Made by a program: the position numbers and the translations under genes
Notes under the pieces: model-generated
Seen by the model: only the letters and a program-made list of their open reading frames with translations
Told to the model about the DNA's origin: nothing
Database searches by the model: none
Part shown: piece after piece, positions 3,838-10,263 of the stretch
Layout: every line of letters begins with the position of its first letter
How positions within the stretch are numbered: the first letter of the stretch is position 1
NCBI GenBank assembly: GCA_002700865.1
Contig: PAFB01000015.1
Span: 1-10,263, forward strand
Source: Rhodospirillaceae bacterium
Lineage (GTDB): Bacteria; Pseudomonadota; Alphaproteobacteria; UBA7985
DNA length: 10,263 nt
Direction of reading: 5' to 3'

Positions 3838-6470
3838 AAGACGTGCCGTCGCCGTCCTTGCCCCCTTCCTTGCCGCCGTCTTTGCCGCCGGTGTTTCAGG
3901 CGTGGTTCGACAGGCGCGGCTGGCAGGCGCACCCGCACCAGCTGGAAATGCTTGCCGCCGCCAGAGCCGGGCAGTCGGCCCTGCTGACCGCGCCCACCGG
4001 CGGTGGCAAGACCCTCGCCGGTTTCCTGCCCTCGCTGATCGAGCTCGCCGAGCAGCCTGACTTTGAAGGCTTGCACACGCTCTATATCTCGCCGCTCAAG
4101 GCTCTGGCGACCGACATTCGGCGCAACCTCGAAACCCCGCTGAGCGAAATGGGCTTGCCCATCACGGCAGAGGCCCGAACCGGTGACACACCCGCGAACC
4201 GGCGTGCGCGCCAGCGGGAGACCCCGCCCAACATTCTGATGACGACGCCCGAGAGCCTTGCCCTGCTGCTCTCCCTCGAAGACAGCGACCGCCTATTCGC
4301 CAACTTGCGCTGCGTCATCCTCGATGAGCTGCACGCGCTGGCACCCAATAAGCGCGGCGTGCTGCTGTCACTGGGGCTGGCACGGTTGCAGACGCTGGCC
4401 CCTCAGCACCGCCGCGTAGGCCTGTCCGCCACGGTTTCTGAGCAACAAGTTCTGCTCGACTGGCTCTCGCCCGATGGCCATCCCTCAGAGCGCGTAGTCC
4501 ATGTCCGGGGACGCCCCAAAAAGCGTCCCGACATTCGTATTCTCACCCCCGAGGATCACATCCACATGCCGTGGTCCGGGCACATGGGTGTGCACGCTAT
4601 GGAAGGGGTCTACGACCTGATCCGGAACGCTGGCATGTCGATCATCTTTGTCAACACGCGGGCGCAGGCCGAGCTATGCTTTGCCGAACTGTGGCGGCTC
4701 AATGAAGACGGTTTAGCAATCGCCATGCATCACGGCTCGCTGGAACGCGAGCAAAGGCGCAAGGTCGAAGCCGCCATGGCGGCAGGCACCTTGCAGTCCG
4801 TCGTCGCCACCTCCTCGCTGGAGCTGGGAATCGACTGGGGTGACGTCGATCTGGTGGTTCAGGTCGGCGCGCCCAAAGGGGTTAGCCGGTTGATGCAGCG
4901 CATTGGCCGGGCCAACCATCGCTTTGATGAAGCCAGTCGCGCCGTGCTCGTTCCTGCCAACCGGTTTGAAGTGCTGGAGTGTCAGGCCTGTATGGACGGT
5001 GTGTTTGCCGAAGAACTCGACGGCGACCCGATCCGGCCTGGTGGGTTGGACGTGCTCGCCCAGCATCTGATCGGGATGAGCTGCGCCTGGCCCTTTCACC
5101 CCGATGCCCAATACGCCGAAGTCATCCGGGCGCGGCCCTTTCGCGCGCTCAGCCGCGCCGATTTCGACGACACGCTCAAGTTCGTCACGGACGGTGGCTA
5201 CGCACTGCGCGCCTATGAACGCTTCAAGCGCCTGGTTACACTCGGGGACGGCCGGCGCGGCATTGCTGATCAGCACCACGCCAAGCGCTATCGCATGAAC
5301 ATCGGCACCATCGTTGAGGCCACCACGCTCAAGGTGCGGCTGGGCAATGGCTTCGGTAAGGCGCTGGGCGAGGTTGAAGAGCTGTTTGCCAACGGCTTGC
5401 GCCCCGGAGACACCTTTATCTTCGCCGGACGCCTGCTGGAGTTCATCAAGATCGATGAAACCAGCCTGATCTGCCGCAACGCCCACCGAAGCGTGCGTGA
5501 ACCCGCCGTACCTGCCTATGGCGGGGGACGCCAGCCGTTGACCGCGAACCTTGCTGACCGGGTGAGGGTCATGCTCGAAGACCCTACCCAGTGGCCCAAG
5601 CTGCCCGATCCCGTGCGAGAATGGTTGCAATTGCAACAGCTCAAGTCGCGCTTACCCTCCGCCGATAAGCTTCTGGTCGAGACCTTCCCGCGCGCTGACC
5701 GCCAGTATCTGGTTGCCTATTGCTTCGAGGGGCGAAACGCCCACCAGACCCTCGGCATGCTTCTGACCAAACGACTGGAGCGTTTTGGTTACGCGCCGCT
5801 GGGGTTTGTTGCCTCAGATTACTGCATCGCAACCTGGTCCCTACGTGTGCCTGAAACTCATGAGCAGGTTGAAGAACTTTTTGATCAAGACATGCTCGGG
5901 GACGACCTTGAAGCCTGGATGGATGAAAGCACGATGCTCAAGCGCACCTTCCGCCGGTGCGCTGTGATTGGCGGCCTTATCGATCAGAATGTCATGGGAC
6001 CCAAGAAGAACCGCCGACAAGTGACCTTCAACAACGACATCATTTACGACGTCCTCCGCCGGCACGAACCCAATCACGTCCTGCTCCGTGCCACCCGGCA
6101 AGACGCCGCTGGCGGGCTTACCGATGTCAGTCGCCTCGCCGACATGCTGGTCCGTTTTCAGGGACGCATCGACCACGTTTCCCTGCCGCGGGTCTCACCC
6201 ATGGCCGTTCCGGTCATGCTCGACATCGGACGGGAAGGGGTCGGCTCGGCCAGCTCTGCTCCGGATGAGATCCTCGACAGCAGCGCTTCAGCATTGATTG
6301 ATGAGGCTATTGGTGATGAAACTGAACTCTCCGTGTCCATGGATATGGATGCCATGGCCCGTGCCTTGTCGGGCCATGGCAGCGCTTTAACCAGCACCAG
6401 CACCAGCACCAGCACCAAAACCAAAACGACAATCAGAGCCGAAACCAAAACCAAAGCCCAGCCACGATGA
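3834..6470 (+). CDS. Lhr-like DEXH-box helicase, ligase-associated DNA damage response type
   Basis: This is a superfamily 2 ATP-dependent DNA helicase of 878 residues. Motifs in order: Walker A TAPTGGGKT at 52-60, motif Ia SPLKALATD at 86-94, DELH at 164-167, SAT at 198-200, MHHGSL at 298-303, ATSSLELGIDWG at about 325-336, and the arginine-finger motif QRIGRANHR at 355-363. The long C-terminal part matches the bacterial helicase usually encoded with an ATP-dependent DNA ligase, a beta-lactamase-fold exonuclease and a phosphoesterase; none of those partners is in this window. The start is a GTG inside the previous stop (3834-3837), with only a weak GAGA at 3821-3824. Both ends are unusual: residues 8-19 are three Ser-Leu-Pro-Pro units, and residues 853 onward are a Ser-Thr then Lys-Thr repeat tail. 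The stop overlaps the holC ATG. The role in repair is from family knowledge. Confidence 0.93.
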   Translation: MKDVPSPSLPPSLPPSLPPVFQAWFDRRGWQAHPHQLEMLAAARAGQSALLTAPTGGGKTLAGFLPSLIELAEQPDFEGLHTLYISPLKALATDIRRNLETPLSEMGLPITAEARTGDTPANRRARQRETPPNILMTTPESLALLLSLEDSDRLFANLRCVILDELHALAPNKRGVLLSLGLARLQTLAPQHRRVGLSATVSEQQVLLDWLSPDGHPSERVVHVRGRPKKRPDIRILTPEDHIHMPWSGHMGVHAMEGVYDLIRNAGMSIIFVNTRAQAELCFAELWRLNEDGLAIAMHHGSLEREQRRKVEAAMAAGTLQSVVATSSLELGIDWGDVDLVVQVGAPKGVSRLMQRIGRANHRFDEASRAVLVPANRFEVLECQACMDGVFAEELDGDPIRPGGLDVLAQHLIGMSCAWPFHPDAQYAEVIRARPFRALSRADFDDTLKFVTDGGYALRAYERFKRLVTLGDGRRGIADQHHAKRYRMNIGTIVEATTLKVRLGNGFGKALGEVEELFANGLRPGDTFIFAGRLLEFIKIDETSLICRNAHRSVREPAVPAYGGGRQPLTANLADRVRVMLEDPTQWPKLPDPVREWLQLQQLKSRLPSADKLLVETFPRADRQYLVAYCFEGRNAHQTLGMLLTKRLERFGYAPLGFVASDYCIATWSLRVPETHEQVEELFDQDMLGDDLEAWMDESTMLKRTFRRCAVIGGLIDQNVMGPKKNRRQVTFNNDIIYDVLRRHEPNHVLLRATRQDAAGGLTDVSRLADMLVRFQGRIDHVSLPRVSPMAVPVMLDIGREGVGSASSAPDEILDSSASALIDEAIGDETELSVSMDMDAMARALSGHGSALTSTSTSTSTKTKTTIRAETKTKAQPR
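3855..3890 (+). repeat. 12-base in-frame repeat encoding Ser-Leu-Pro-Pro, three units
   Basis: Three consecutive 12-base units (TCCTTGCCCCCT, TCCTTGCCGCCG, TCTTTGCCGCCG) encode SLPP three times at the N-terminus of the helicase, before the first conserved helicase residues. Synonymous differences show the array is not brand new. Confidence 0.85.
6390..6425 (+). repeat. Hexanucleotide array at the end of the helicase gene
   Basis: ACCAGC occurs four times (6390-6413) followed by ACCAAA twice (6414-6425), encoding Thr-Ser and Thr-Lys dipeptides. The region to the holC start stays rich in A and C and poor in G. Hexamer gain or loss keeps the frame, so it would change only tail length and the spacing ahead of holC. 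Confidence 0.9.
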
Positions 6471-6925
6471 CCGACGTCCGTTTTTACCACCTGACCCGCT
6501 CCCGGCTCGAAGACGCGCTGCCCGTGATGCTGCAGCGCACGCTGGAGCGCGAGGCCCGTGCCGTGGTTCGCTTTGCCAGCCCGGAACGGTTGAGCGATAT
6601 TGATGAAGCGCTCTGGACCTTCGATGACGCTCAGTTCATCCCACACGGCCACGAGAAAACCGGTTTCGCCGAGCAGCAGCCCGTATGGCTGACGCTGGGT
6701 TTGGATAACCCGGGCGAAGGTGCTTATCTGTTTGTCGCTGATGGCGGGCCGATTGATGGCTTTGAGGGCTTTGATGTGTGCTCAATTCTGTTCGATGGCC
6801 GCGATGAACAGGCGGTGGCGCAAGCCCGCCAGCGCTGGGTCAGCGTCCGTGACACGCAGGGCGATCACGCGCTCAGTTACTGGCAGCAAAACCCCCGCGG
6901 CGGTTGGGAGCAAAAAAAGCCCTAG
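6467..6925 (+). CDS. holC: DNA polymerase III chi subunit
   Basis: HolC is the clamp-loader accessory subunit that connects the polymerase III holoenzyme to single-stranded DNA-binding protein. The 152-residue product has the family length and blocks: FYHLTRSRLEDALP near the N-terminus, WTFDDAQFIPHG at about 50-61, QPVWLTLGLDNPG at about 70-82, FDVCSILFDGRDE at about 102-114 and the C-terminal SYWQQNPRGGWEQK. The ATG lies within the helicase stop (ATGA at 6467-6470). I see no purine-rich ribosome binding site in the preceding 30 or so bases, which are A/C-rich, so translation probably depends on coupling to the helicase. In other alphaproteobacteria holC commonly neighbours pepA and, from memory, an ABC-F gene and ndk, as it does here at a short distance. 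Confidence 0.9.
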   Translation: MTDVRFYHLTRSRLEDALPVMLQRTLEREARAVVRFASPERLSDIDEALWTFDDAQFIPHGHEKTGFAEQQPVWLTLGLDNPGEGAYLFVADGGPIDGFEGFDVCSILFDGRDEQAVAQARQRWVSVRDTQGDHALSYWQQNPRGGWEQKKP

Positions 6926-6958
6926 CGCTGTACCTTTGCCTTCACCTGTCCCAGTCCG

Positions 6959-6980
6959 GTTCCAGCCCCGTTCCAGCCCC
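6959..6980 (+). repeat. 11-base tandem repeat, two units
   Basis: GTTCCAGCCCC is repeated exactly twice (6959-6969, 6970-6980) in the short gap after holC, followed by a related GTCCCGTC. There is no evidence of function; it adds to the pattern of small repeats at gene junctions here. Confidence 0.75.
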
Positions 6981-7049
6981 GTCCCGTCACGTTATCGCGT
7001 CTTTGGTGTGATCTGTGTTTGTATTTCGGGGCGTGTGTGGTTAAGAGCA

Positions 7050-7268
7050 ATGAGACGAACATTTCATTCTCGTTTGCAAGGGACGGCATCGGTGGATCGG
7101 CTGGAAACACAGAAAAACGGCCTGCCTGCCCGCGAAATCGCGGTGCCGGAAACGGGGGGCAGCAATCGGCCCAAACCGGGACATTTTGGCCGTATTGATC
7201 CTGTCGACGCTGACGAAATCCTGCGCCCGCTTTATCCCGACCTCCCTGAGTTCAAGGCGGGGTCCTGA
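7050..7268 (+). CDS. Probable antitoxin of a PIN-domain toxin-antitoxin pair
   Basis: This is a 72-residue open frame ending 2 bases before the toxin start, the position where an antitoxin is expected. Its C-terminal half (GHFGRIDPVDADEILRPL, then YPDLPEF) is acidic and resembles the toxin-binding tail of Phd-type antitoxins, where a Gly-rich turn and an Asp/Glu/Pro-rich stretch precede the end. The N-terminal half (MRRTFHSRLQ onward) is basic but does not show the usual Phd N-terminal DNA-binding pattern. The ATG at 7050 has only a weak AAGAG close by, and an in-frame GTG at 7035 is possible; the frame is also open further left, overlapping holC, but that part looks like a shadow. A conserved domain cannot be confirmed by eye. 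The call rests mainly on size, charge distribution and position. Confidence 0.55.
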   Translation: MRRTFHSRLQGTASVDRLETQKNGLPAREIAVPETGGSNRPKPGHFGRIDPVDADEILRPLYPDLPEFKAGS

Positions 7269-7270
7269 TC

Positions 7271-7690
7271 GTGATGAAGGCACCGCTGAAGGGTTACTTG
7301 CTCGACACCGTGGTTCTGGTGTGGTTCATCAACGATGACCCAAAGTTATCGCCCACCGTTGCCCGGCTGATCCAGAACACCGATGCGCGCGTCTGGGTTT
7401 CTGCGGCTTCAGCCTATGAGCTTTCCTTCAAGTACGCCAAGGGCCTGTTGCCCGAAGCCGAGCCGCTGGTCGAACGCTTCAAGCAGGTCAAATTCGTCTA
7501 TCAGTTCGAAGAACTCGCGATCTCCACCCGCGCTGCCCGCCTCGCCGCCACTTTCGAGCGTGACAACACCACCGCTGACCCCCTGCGCAACATGATCGCC
7601 GCGCAGGCGATGACCGAAGGGCTGGTGCTTATTACGGTTGATGACTGCGAGGATTTGTTGGGCTTGGAATATTTGATGGTGGGGCAGTAG
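7271..7690 (+). CDS. PIN-domain VapC-family toxin, altered active site
   Basis: PIN-domain toxins are metal-dependent RNases held inactive by their antitoxin. Numbering from the GTG at 7271 (139 residues), the first acidic residue is Asp12 in LLDTVVLVWF, and the second is Glu50 in SAASAYELSFKYAKG. The usual third motif reads DPFDRMLIAQA, whereas here it is DPLRNMIAAQA at 103-113, so the normally acidic position is Arg106. The last acidic position is kept (Asp124/Asp125 in LITVDD). The fold is therefore clear but the active site may be weakened, or another residue (for example Asp103) may serve. The start is either GTG 7271 or ATG 7274; a GGCGGGG stretch ends 8 or 11 bases before them. The gene is 2 bases from the antitoxin stop, so the two are probably co-transcribed. 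It faces the ABC-F gene tail to tail, 20 bases apart. Confidence 0.85.
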   Translation: MMKAPLKGYLLDTVVLVWFINDDPKLSPTVARLIQNTDARVWVSAASAYELSFKYAKGLLPEAEPLVERFKQVKFVYQFEELAISTRAARLAATFERDNTTADPLRNMIAAQAMTEGLVLITVDDCEDLLGLEYLMVGQ

Positions 7691-7710
7691 CAAAGCCGCC
7701 GGGCCCCTGT

Positions 7711-9669
7711 TCAGGCGAGTGCTTCTGCCTCTTCCAGTTCCGCTTCCAGCGTAAGCCATTCTTCCTCAGCCTCTTCGAGCATCTTTTCCAGTTCCCCGAG
7801 TTTCTTTTGCCAGCCCGGCACTTTTGCTGACTTGGCAGGGTCCGTGTAAACAGCGGGATCAGCGAGCAGGGCGTGGCCTTTGTTGATTTCGGTCTGGATC
7901 TTTTCAACCCGTTTTTCAGCCGCAGAAACCTTGTTCTTCAGGGGTTTGAGTGCGGCGCGGGCGGCGGCAGCGGTTTGACGGGCGCGCTTGCGGTCTTCGG
8001 CTGATTGACCCTCTTCACCACTTGCGCCACTCGCCTTGGCAGCGTTGGAACCCGCCGAAGCGGCCTTACTACCAGCGCCGCGGCTTTCGCGTTGCGCGTT
8101 CCGGCGCTCAGAGAGCAGTTCCCGGCGATAGTCAGCCATATCACCGTCGAACCGTTCCACTTTGCTATGCCGCACAATCCACAACCGGTCGGCGGTCAGC
8201 TCCACCAGATGCGGGTCGTGGGTGACGATGATCACGGCGCCGTCATAGCCGTTTATCGCCTGTACCAGCGCCTGGCGGCTATCAACGTCAAGGTGGTTGG
8301 TCGGTTCGTCCATCAGGATAATGTGCGGTGCCTCGCGGCTGATCAGGGCGAACAGCAGGCGCGCCTTTTCCCCGCCTGACAGGTTGCCAATTCGGGTTTC
8401 TGCCTTGTCCTCACCAAAGCCAAACCGGCCAAGCTGCGACCGGACCTGGGTTTCAGTCGCCTTAGGCATCAGCTTTTTCAGTGTTTCAAGCGGTGTGCTG
8501 TCCACCGATAGTTCATCGGTCTGATGCTGCGCGAAATAGCCGATTTTCAGCTTGCCAGACTTTTGCACCAGCCCTTCACGCACCTTGAGCCGTCCTGCCA
8601 GCACTTTGAGCAGCGTCGATTTTCCATTGCCATTGGCGCCGAGCAAGGCAATCCGGTCATCGCTGTCGATCCGGAGATTGACGCGCTTGAGGACGGCCGG
8701 ATCGTCGCCATAGCCGATTTCGCCGTTGTCGATGGTGAACAGGGGGGAAGCGAGGGTTTGCGGGGTGGGGAAGTCAAAGGTGACCGTCCACTCTTCGGCA
8801 ACGGAGGCGATAGGCTGCATTTTGGCCAGCATCTTCAGCCGTGATTGTGCCTGTGTTGCTTTGGATGCCTTATAGCGGAACCGGTCAACGAAGCTCATGA
8901 TATGAGCGCGCTGGGCTTCCTGCTTCTCACGCTGCTTGGCGGCAAGCGCCATCCGCTCCGCGCGGGTCTTTTCGAAGAAATCGTAGTTGCCCTTATAGGA
9001 GGTGAGCGTCTTACCTTCGAGATGGATGATGTCGGTGACCACGGAATTCAACAGCGTGCGGTCGTGGCTGACGATCAGGATCGTGCCCCGGTAGGCTTTC
9101 AGGTAAGCCTCCAGCCAGATCGTTGCTTCCAGATCGAGGTGGTTGGTTGGTTCGTCGAGCAGCAGCAGGTCAGGCTGGGTAAACAGCAGCGCTGCCAACG
9201 CCACCCGCATCCGCCAGCCCCCGGAAAAGTCGGAACAGGGCCGGCTTTGTGCCTCTTCGCTGAACCCCAAACCCGCCAGAATACGCGCGGCGCGTGACGG
9301 CGCGGCGGCGGCAGAGATGTCTTCGAGGCGGCTGTGTATATCCGCCATCCGCTCGGGGGGTGTTTGCGGGTCGTCCAGCTCGTCGATCAACGCAGAGCGC
9401 TCGGTATCGGCCGCCAATACGGTATCAATCAGCGAACGCTCGCCGCCGGGGGCGTCCTGTGTCGTCATTCCCAGAGACCAGCGCGCCGGCACCTGGATCT
9501 CGCCTTCATCCGGCCCCAGATCCCCCGTGATCAGCCGCAGCAGCGTTGACTTGCCCGCGCCGTTGCGCCCGACAAGGCCAATGCGATGGTTGGGGTAAAG
9601 CGTGGCGGAACAGCCGGTCAGAATGGGCCGTCCGGCGATGCGATAGGTAAGGTTCGAAATCGACAGCAT
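7711..9669 (-). CDS. ABC-F family ATPase, YheS type
   Basis: This is a soluble protein with two ABC ATPase domains and no membrane segments, of the ABC-F group that acts on the ribosome. From the ATG at 9669 (652 residues) the first domain has Walker A GRNGAGKST at 34-42, signature FSGGWRMR at 148-155 and Walker B LLLLDEPTNHLD at 168-179. The second has GANGNGKST at 344-352, LSGGEKAR at 430-437 and IILMDEPTNHLD at 450-461. The linker between them carries RFRYKASKATQAQSRLKML at about 263-281, nearly the E. coli YheS pattern. A Lys/Glu/Ala-rich coiled-coil tail covers about 556-650 after a Gly/Ser/Ala linker. A TTG at 9744 would add 25 residues with no family resemblance; 9669 matches the usual start (MLSISNLTYRIAGRP). 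It is divergent from ndk with 123 bases between the starts. The precise ribosomal role of YheS-type proteins is not settled; antibiotic resistance is not implied. Confidence 0.93.
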   Translation of the reverse strand: MLSISNLTYRIAGRPILTGCSATLYPNHRIGLVGRNGAGKSTLLRLITGDLGPDEGEIQVPARWSLGMTTQDAPGGERSLIDTVLAADTERSALIDELDDPQTPPERMADIHSRLEDISAAAAPSRAARILAGLGFSEEAQSRPCSDFSGGWRMRVALAALLFTQPDLLLLDEPTNHLDLEATIWLEAYLKAYRGTILIVSHDRTLLNSVVTDIIHLEGKTLTSYKGNYDFFEKTRAERMALAAKQREKQEAQRAHIMSFVDRFRYKASKATQAQSRLKMLAKMQPIASVAEEWTVTFDFPTPQTLASPLFTIDNGEIGYGDDPAVLKRVNLRIDSDDRIALLGANGNGKSTLLKVLAGRLKVREGLVQKSGKLKIGYFAQHQTDELSVDSTPLETLKKLMPKATETQVRSQLGRFGFGEDKAETRIGNLSGGEKARLLFALISREAPHIILMDEPTNHLDVDSRQALVQAINGYDGAVIIVTHDPHLVELTADRLWIVRHSKVERFDGDMADYRRELLSERRNAQRESRGAGSKAASAGSNAAKASGASGEEGQSAEDRKRARQTAAAARAALKPLKNKVSAAEKRVEKIQTEINKGHALLADPAVYTDPAKSAKVPGWQKKLGELEKMLEEAEEEWLTLEAELEEAEALA

Positions 9670-9792
9670 AGGTAGGGTTTTAGCGCCCTCCCGCGTCAGA
9701 ACAAGGGTGCCTTTCTCAATCGGCGGTGGACCTTCACGCCGCAAAGGCTTAGAGCGGCCTCAACCGCAATTTTATGTTCAGGGAACACCACC

Positions 9793-10209
9793 ATGGAACG
9801 CACTTTCTCCATCATTAAGCCCGACGCCACCAAGCGCAACCTCACCGGCGCTATCAACGCCATGATCGAAGGCGCTGGCCTGCGAATTGTTGCGCAAAAG
9901 CGTGTGCATATGACCCAGGTTCAGGCCGAACGCTTTTACGCTGTTCACGCCGAGCGTCCTTTCTTTGGCGAGCTGGTCGAATTCATGATGTCTGAGCCTG
10001 TCGTGGTTCAGGTGCTGGAAGGCGACGACGCTGTGGCCCGTTACCGGAAGGTCATGGGCGCAACCAACCCCGCCGAAGCAGACGAAGGCACCATCCGTAA
10101 GGCCCACGCTGAATCCATCGGCGAAAATTCTGTGCACGGCTCCGACAGCACCGAAAACGCTGCACTGGAAATCGCCCAGTGGTTCTCGGAAGCTGAAAGC
10201 GTCGGCTAA
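9793..10209 (+). CDS. ndk: Nucleoside diphosphate kinase
   Basis: Ndk transfers the gamma-phosphate of ATP to nucleoside diphosphates through a phosphohistidine, balancing the NTP and dNTP pools. The 138-residue product has the normal length and motifs: ERTFSIIKPDAT at 2-13, RPFFGELVEFM around residues 55-65, and the active-site block NSVHGSDS with catalytic His115. Arg and Lys residues of the nucleotide site are present (Lys9 in IKPDA, Arg in YRKVMGATNP). The start ATG has a good ribosome binding site, AGGGA at 9780-9784, 8 bases upstream. The gap to the divergent ABC-F gene is G+C-rich with no clear promoter pair by eye. One small oddity is AHAES where many relatives have DFAES after GTIRK, which is away from the catalytic residues. 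Confidence 0.97.
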   Translation: MERTFSIIKPDATKRNLTGAINAMIEGAGLRIVAQKRVHMTQVQAERFYAVHAERPFFGELVEFMMSEPVVVQVLEGDDAVARYRKVMGATNPAEADEGTIRKAHAESIGENSVHGSDSTENAALEIAQWFSEAESVG

Positions 10210-10216
10210 ACCGACC

Positions 10217-10237
10217 GCTGGTTGACATGTAACCAGC
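10217..10237 (+). other. Small inverted repeat just after ndk
   Basis: GCTGGTT and AACCAGC form a perfect 7-base stem around a 7-base loop, 7 bases after the ndk stop. There is no T-tract on the plus strand after it, so it is not a standard intrinsic terminator alone. It may stabilise the ndk mRNA 3' end. Confidence 0.5.
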
Positions 10238-10240
10238 AAC

Positions 10241-10263
10241 AAAAAGGCGCTGCCCGAACCACC
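10241..10263 (+). terminator. Probable left arm of a terminator cut by the window edge
   Basis: AAAAA followed by GGCGCTGCCC at 10246-10255 and a loop-like GAACC looks like the 5' half of a bidirectional intrinsic terminator (A-tract, G+C stem). The matching GGGCAGCGCC and T-tract would lie just beyond position 10263. Half of the structure is unseen, so this is a prediction. Confidence 0.4.

Noticed and set aside
4713..5636. 307-residue antisense open frame within the helicase gene
   Set aside because: The plus strand encodes a helicase with all motifs across this stretch. The antisense product has no recognisable domain, and long antisense frames are usual in G+C-rich genes.
6720..7049. Upstream part of the antitoxin frame overlapping holC
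   Set aside because: The overlap with holC in another frame is long and the residues are Ser/Pro/Arg-rich without pattern. The protein-like part begins at or near 7050.
7691..7710. Bidirectional terminator between the convergent toxin and ABC-F genes
   Set aside because: The 20-base gap is G+C-rich but shows no stable stem with a T-tract on either strand.
8845..9598. Two plus-strand frames (about 150 residues each) opposite the ABC-F gene
   Set aside because: The minus strand carries the Walker and signature motifs here. The plus-strand products are compositional shadows.

Overview
The window reads as a piece of an alphaproteobacterial chromosome. The G+C content is high, GTG starts are used freely, genes are packed with 4-base overlaps, and the protein types (PuuB-like oxidase, class I glutamine amidotransferase, HODM-like demethylase, ligase-associated helicase, HolC, YheS-type ABC-F, Ndk) are typical of that class. 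The assignment is from protein resemblance only; no rRNA or tRNA marker is present. I see no prophage, CRISPR array, insertion sequence or integrase.

Layout. (1) 3-1316, plus strand: the 3' part of an FAD-dependent amine oxidoreductase whose start lies left of the window. (2) 1317-2158: an 842-base spacer without a credible gene. It holds two 98-base direct repeat copies that differ at 3 positions, a diverged third copy in inverted orientation, a 12-base tandem repeat and a series of short perfect hairpins. (3) 2159-6925, plus strand: a tight four-gene unit of glutamine amidotransferase, HODM/DUF3445 protein, Lhr-like DEXH helicase and DNA polymerase III chi (holC). Every junction is a 4-base start/stop overlap. 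(4) 7050-7690, plus strand: a probable two-gene toxin-antitoxin module with a PIN-domain toxin. (5) 7711-9669, minus strand: a YheS-type ABC-F ATPase, convergent with the toxin. (6) 9793-10209, plus strand: nucleoside diphosphate kinase, divergent from the ABC-F gene, followed by what looks like the left arm of a terminator cut by the window edge.

How the genes fit together. The PuuB-like oxidase and the glutamine amidotransferase fit a gamma-glutamylated amine or polyamine catabolic route (oxidation of the glutamylated amine; release of glutamate). The HODM-like protein suggests oxidative N-demethylation of a methylated amine, so the left half may serve amine nitrogen acquisition. The helicase and HolC belong to DNA repair and replication, yet they are translationally chained to the amine genes. 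HolC, ABC-F and Ndk resemble a neighbourhood I recall from other alphaproteobacteria, with the toxin-antitoxin pair sitting inside it.

Most worth a second look: the repeat family with a compensatory stem flip between copies; the helicase-holC overlap, where holC has no visible ribosome binding site of its own; in-frame low-complexity repeats at the ends of the genes of the four-gene unit; and a PIN toxin with arginine where a catalytic aspartate is expected. I do not see a clearly novel defence or mobile system.
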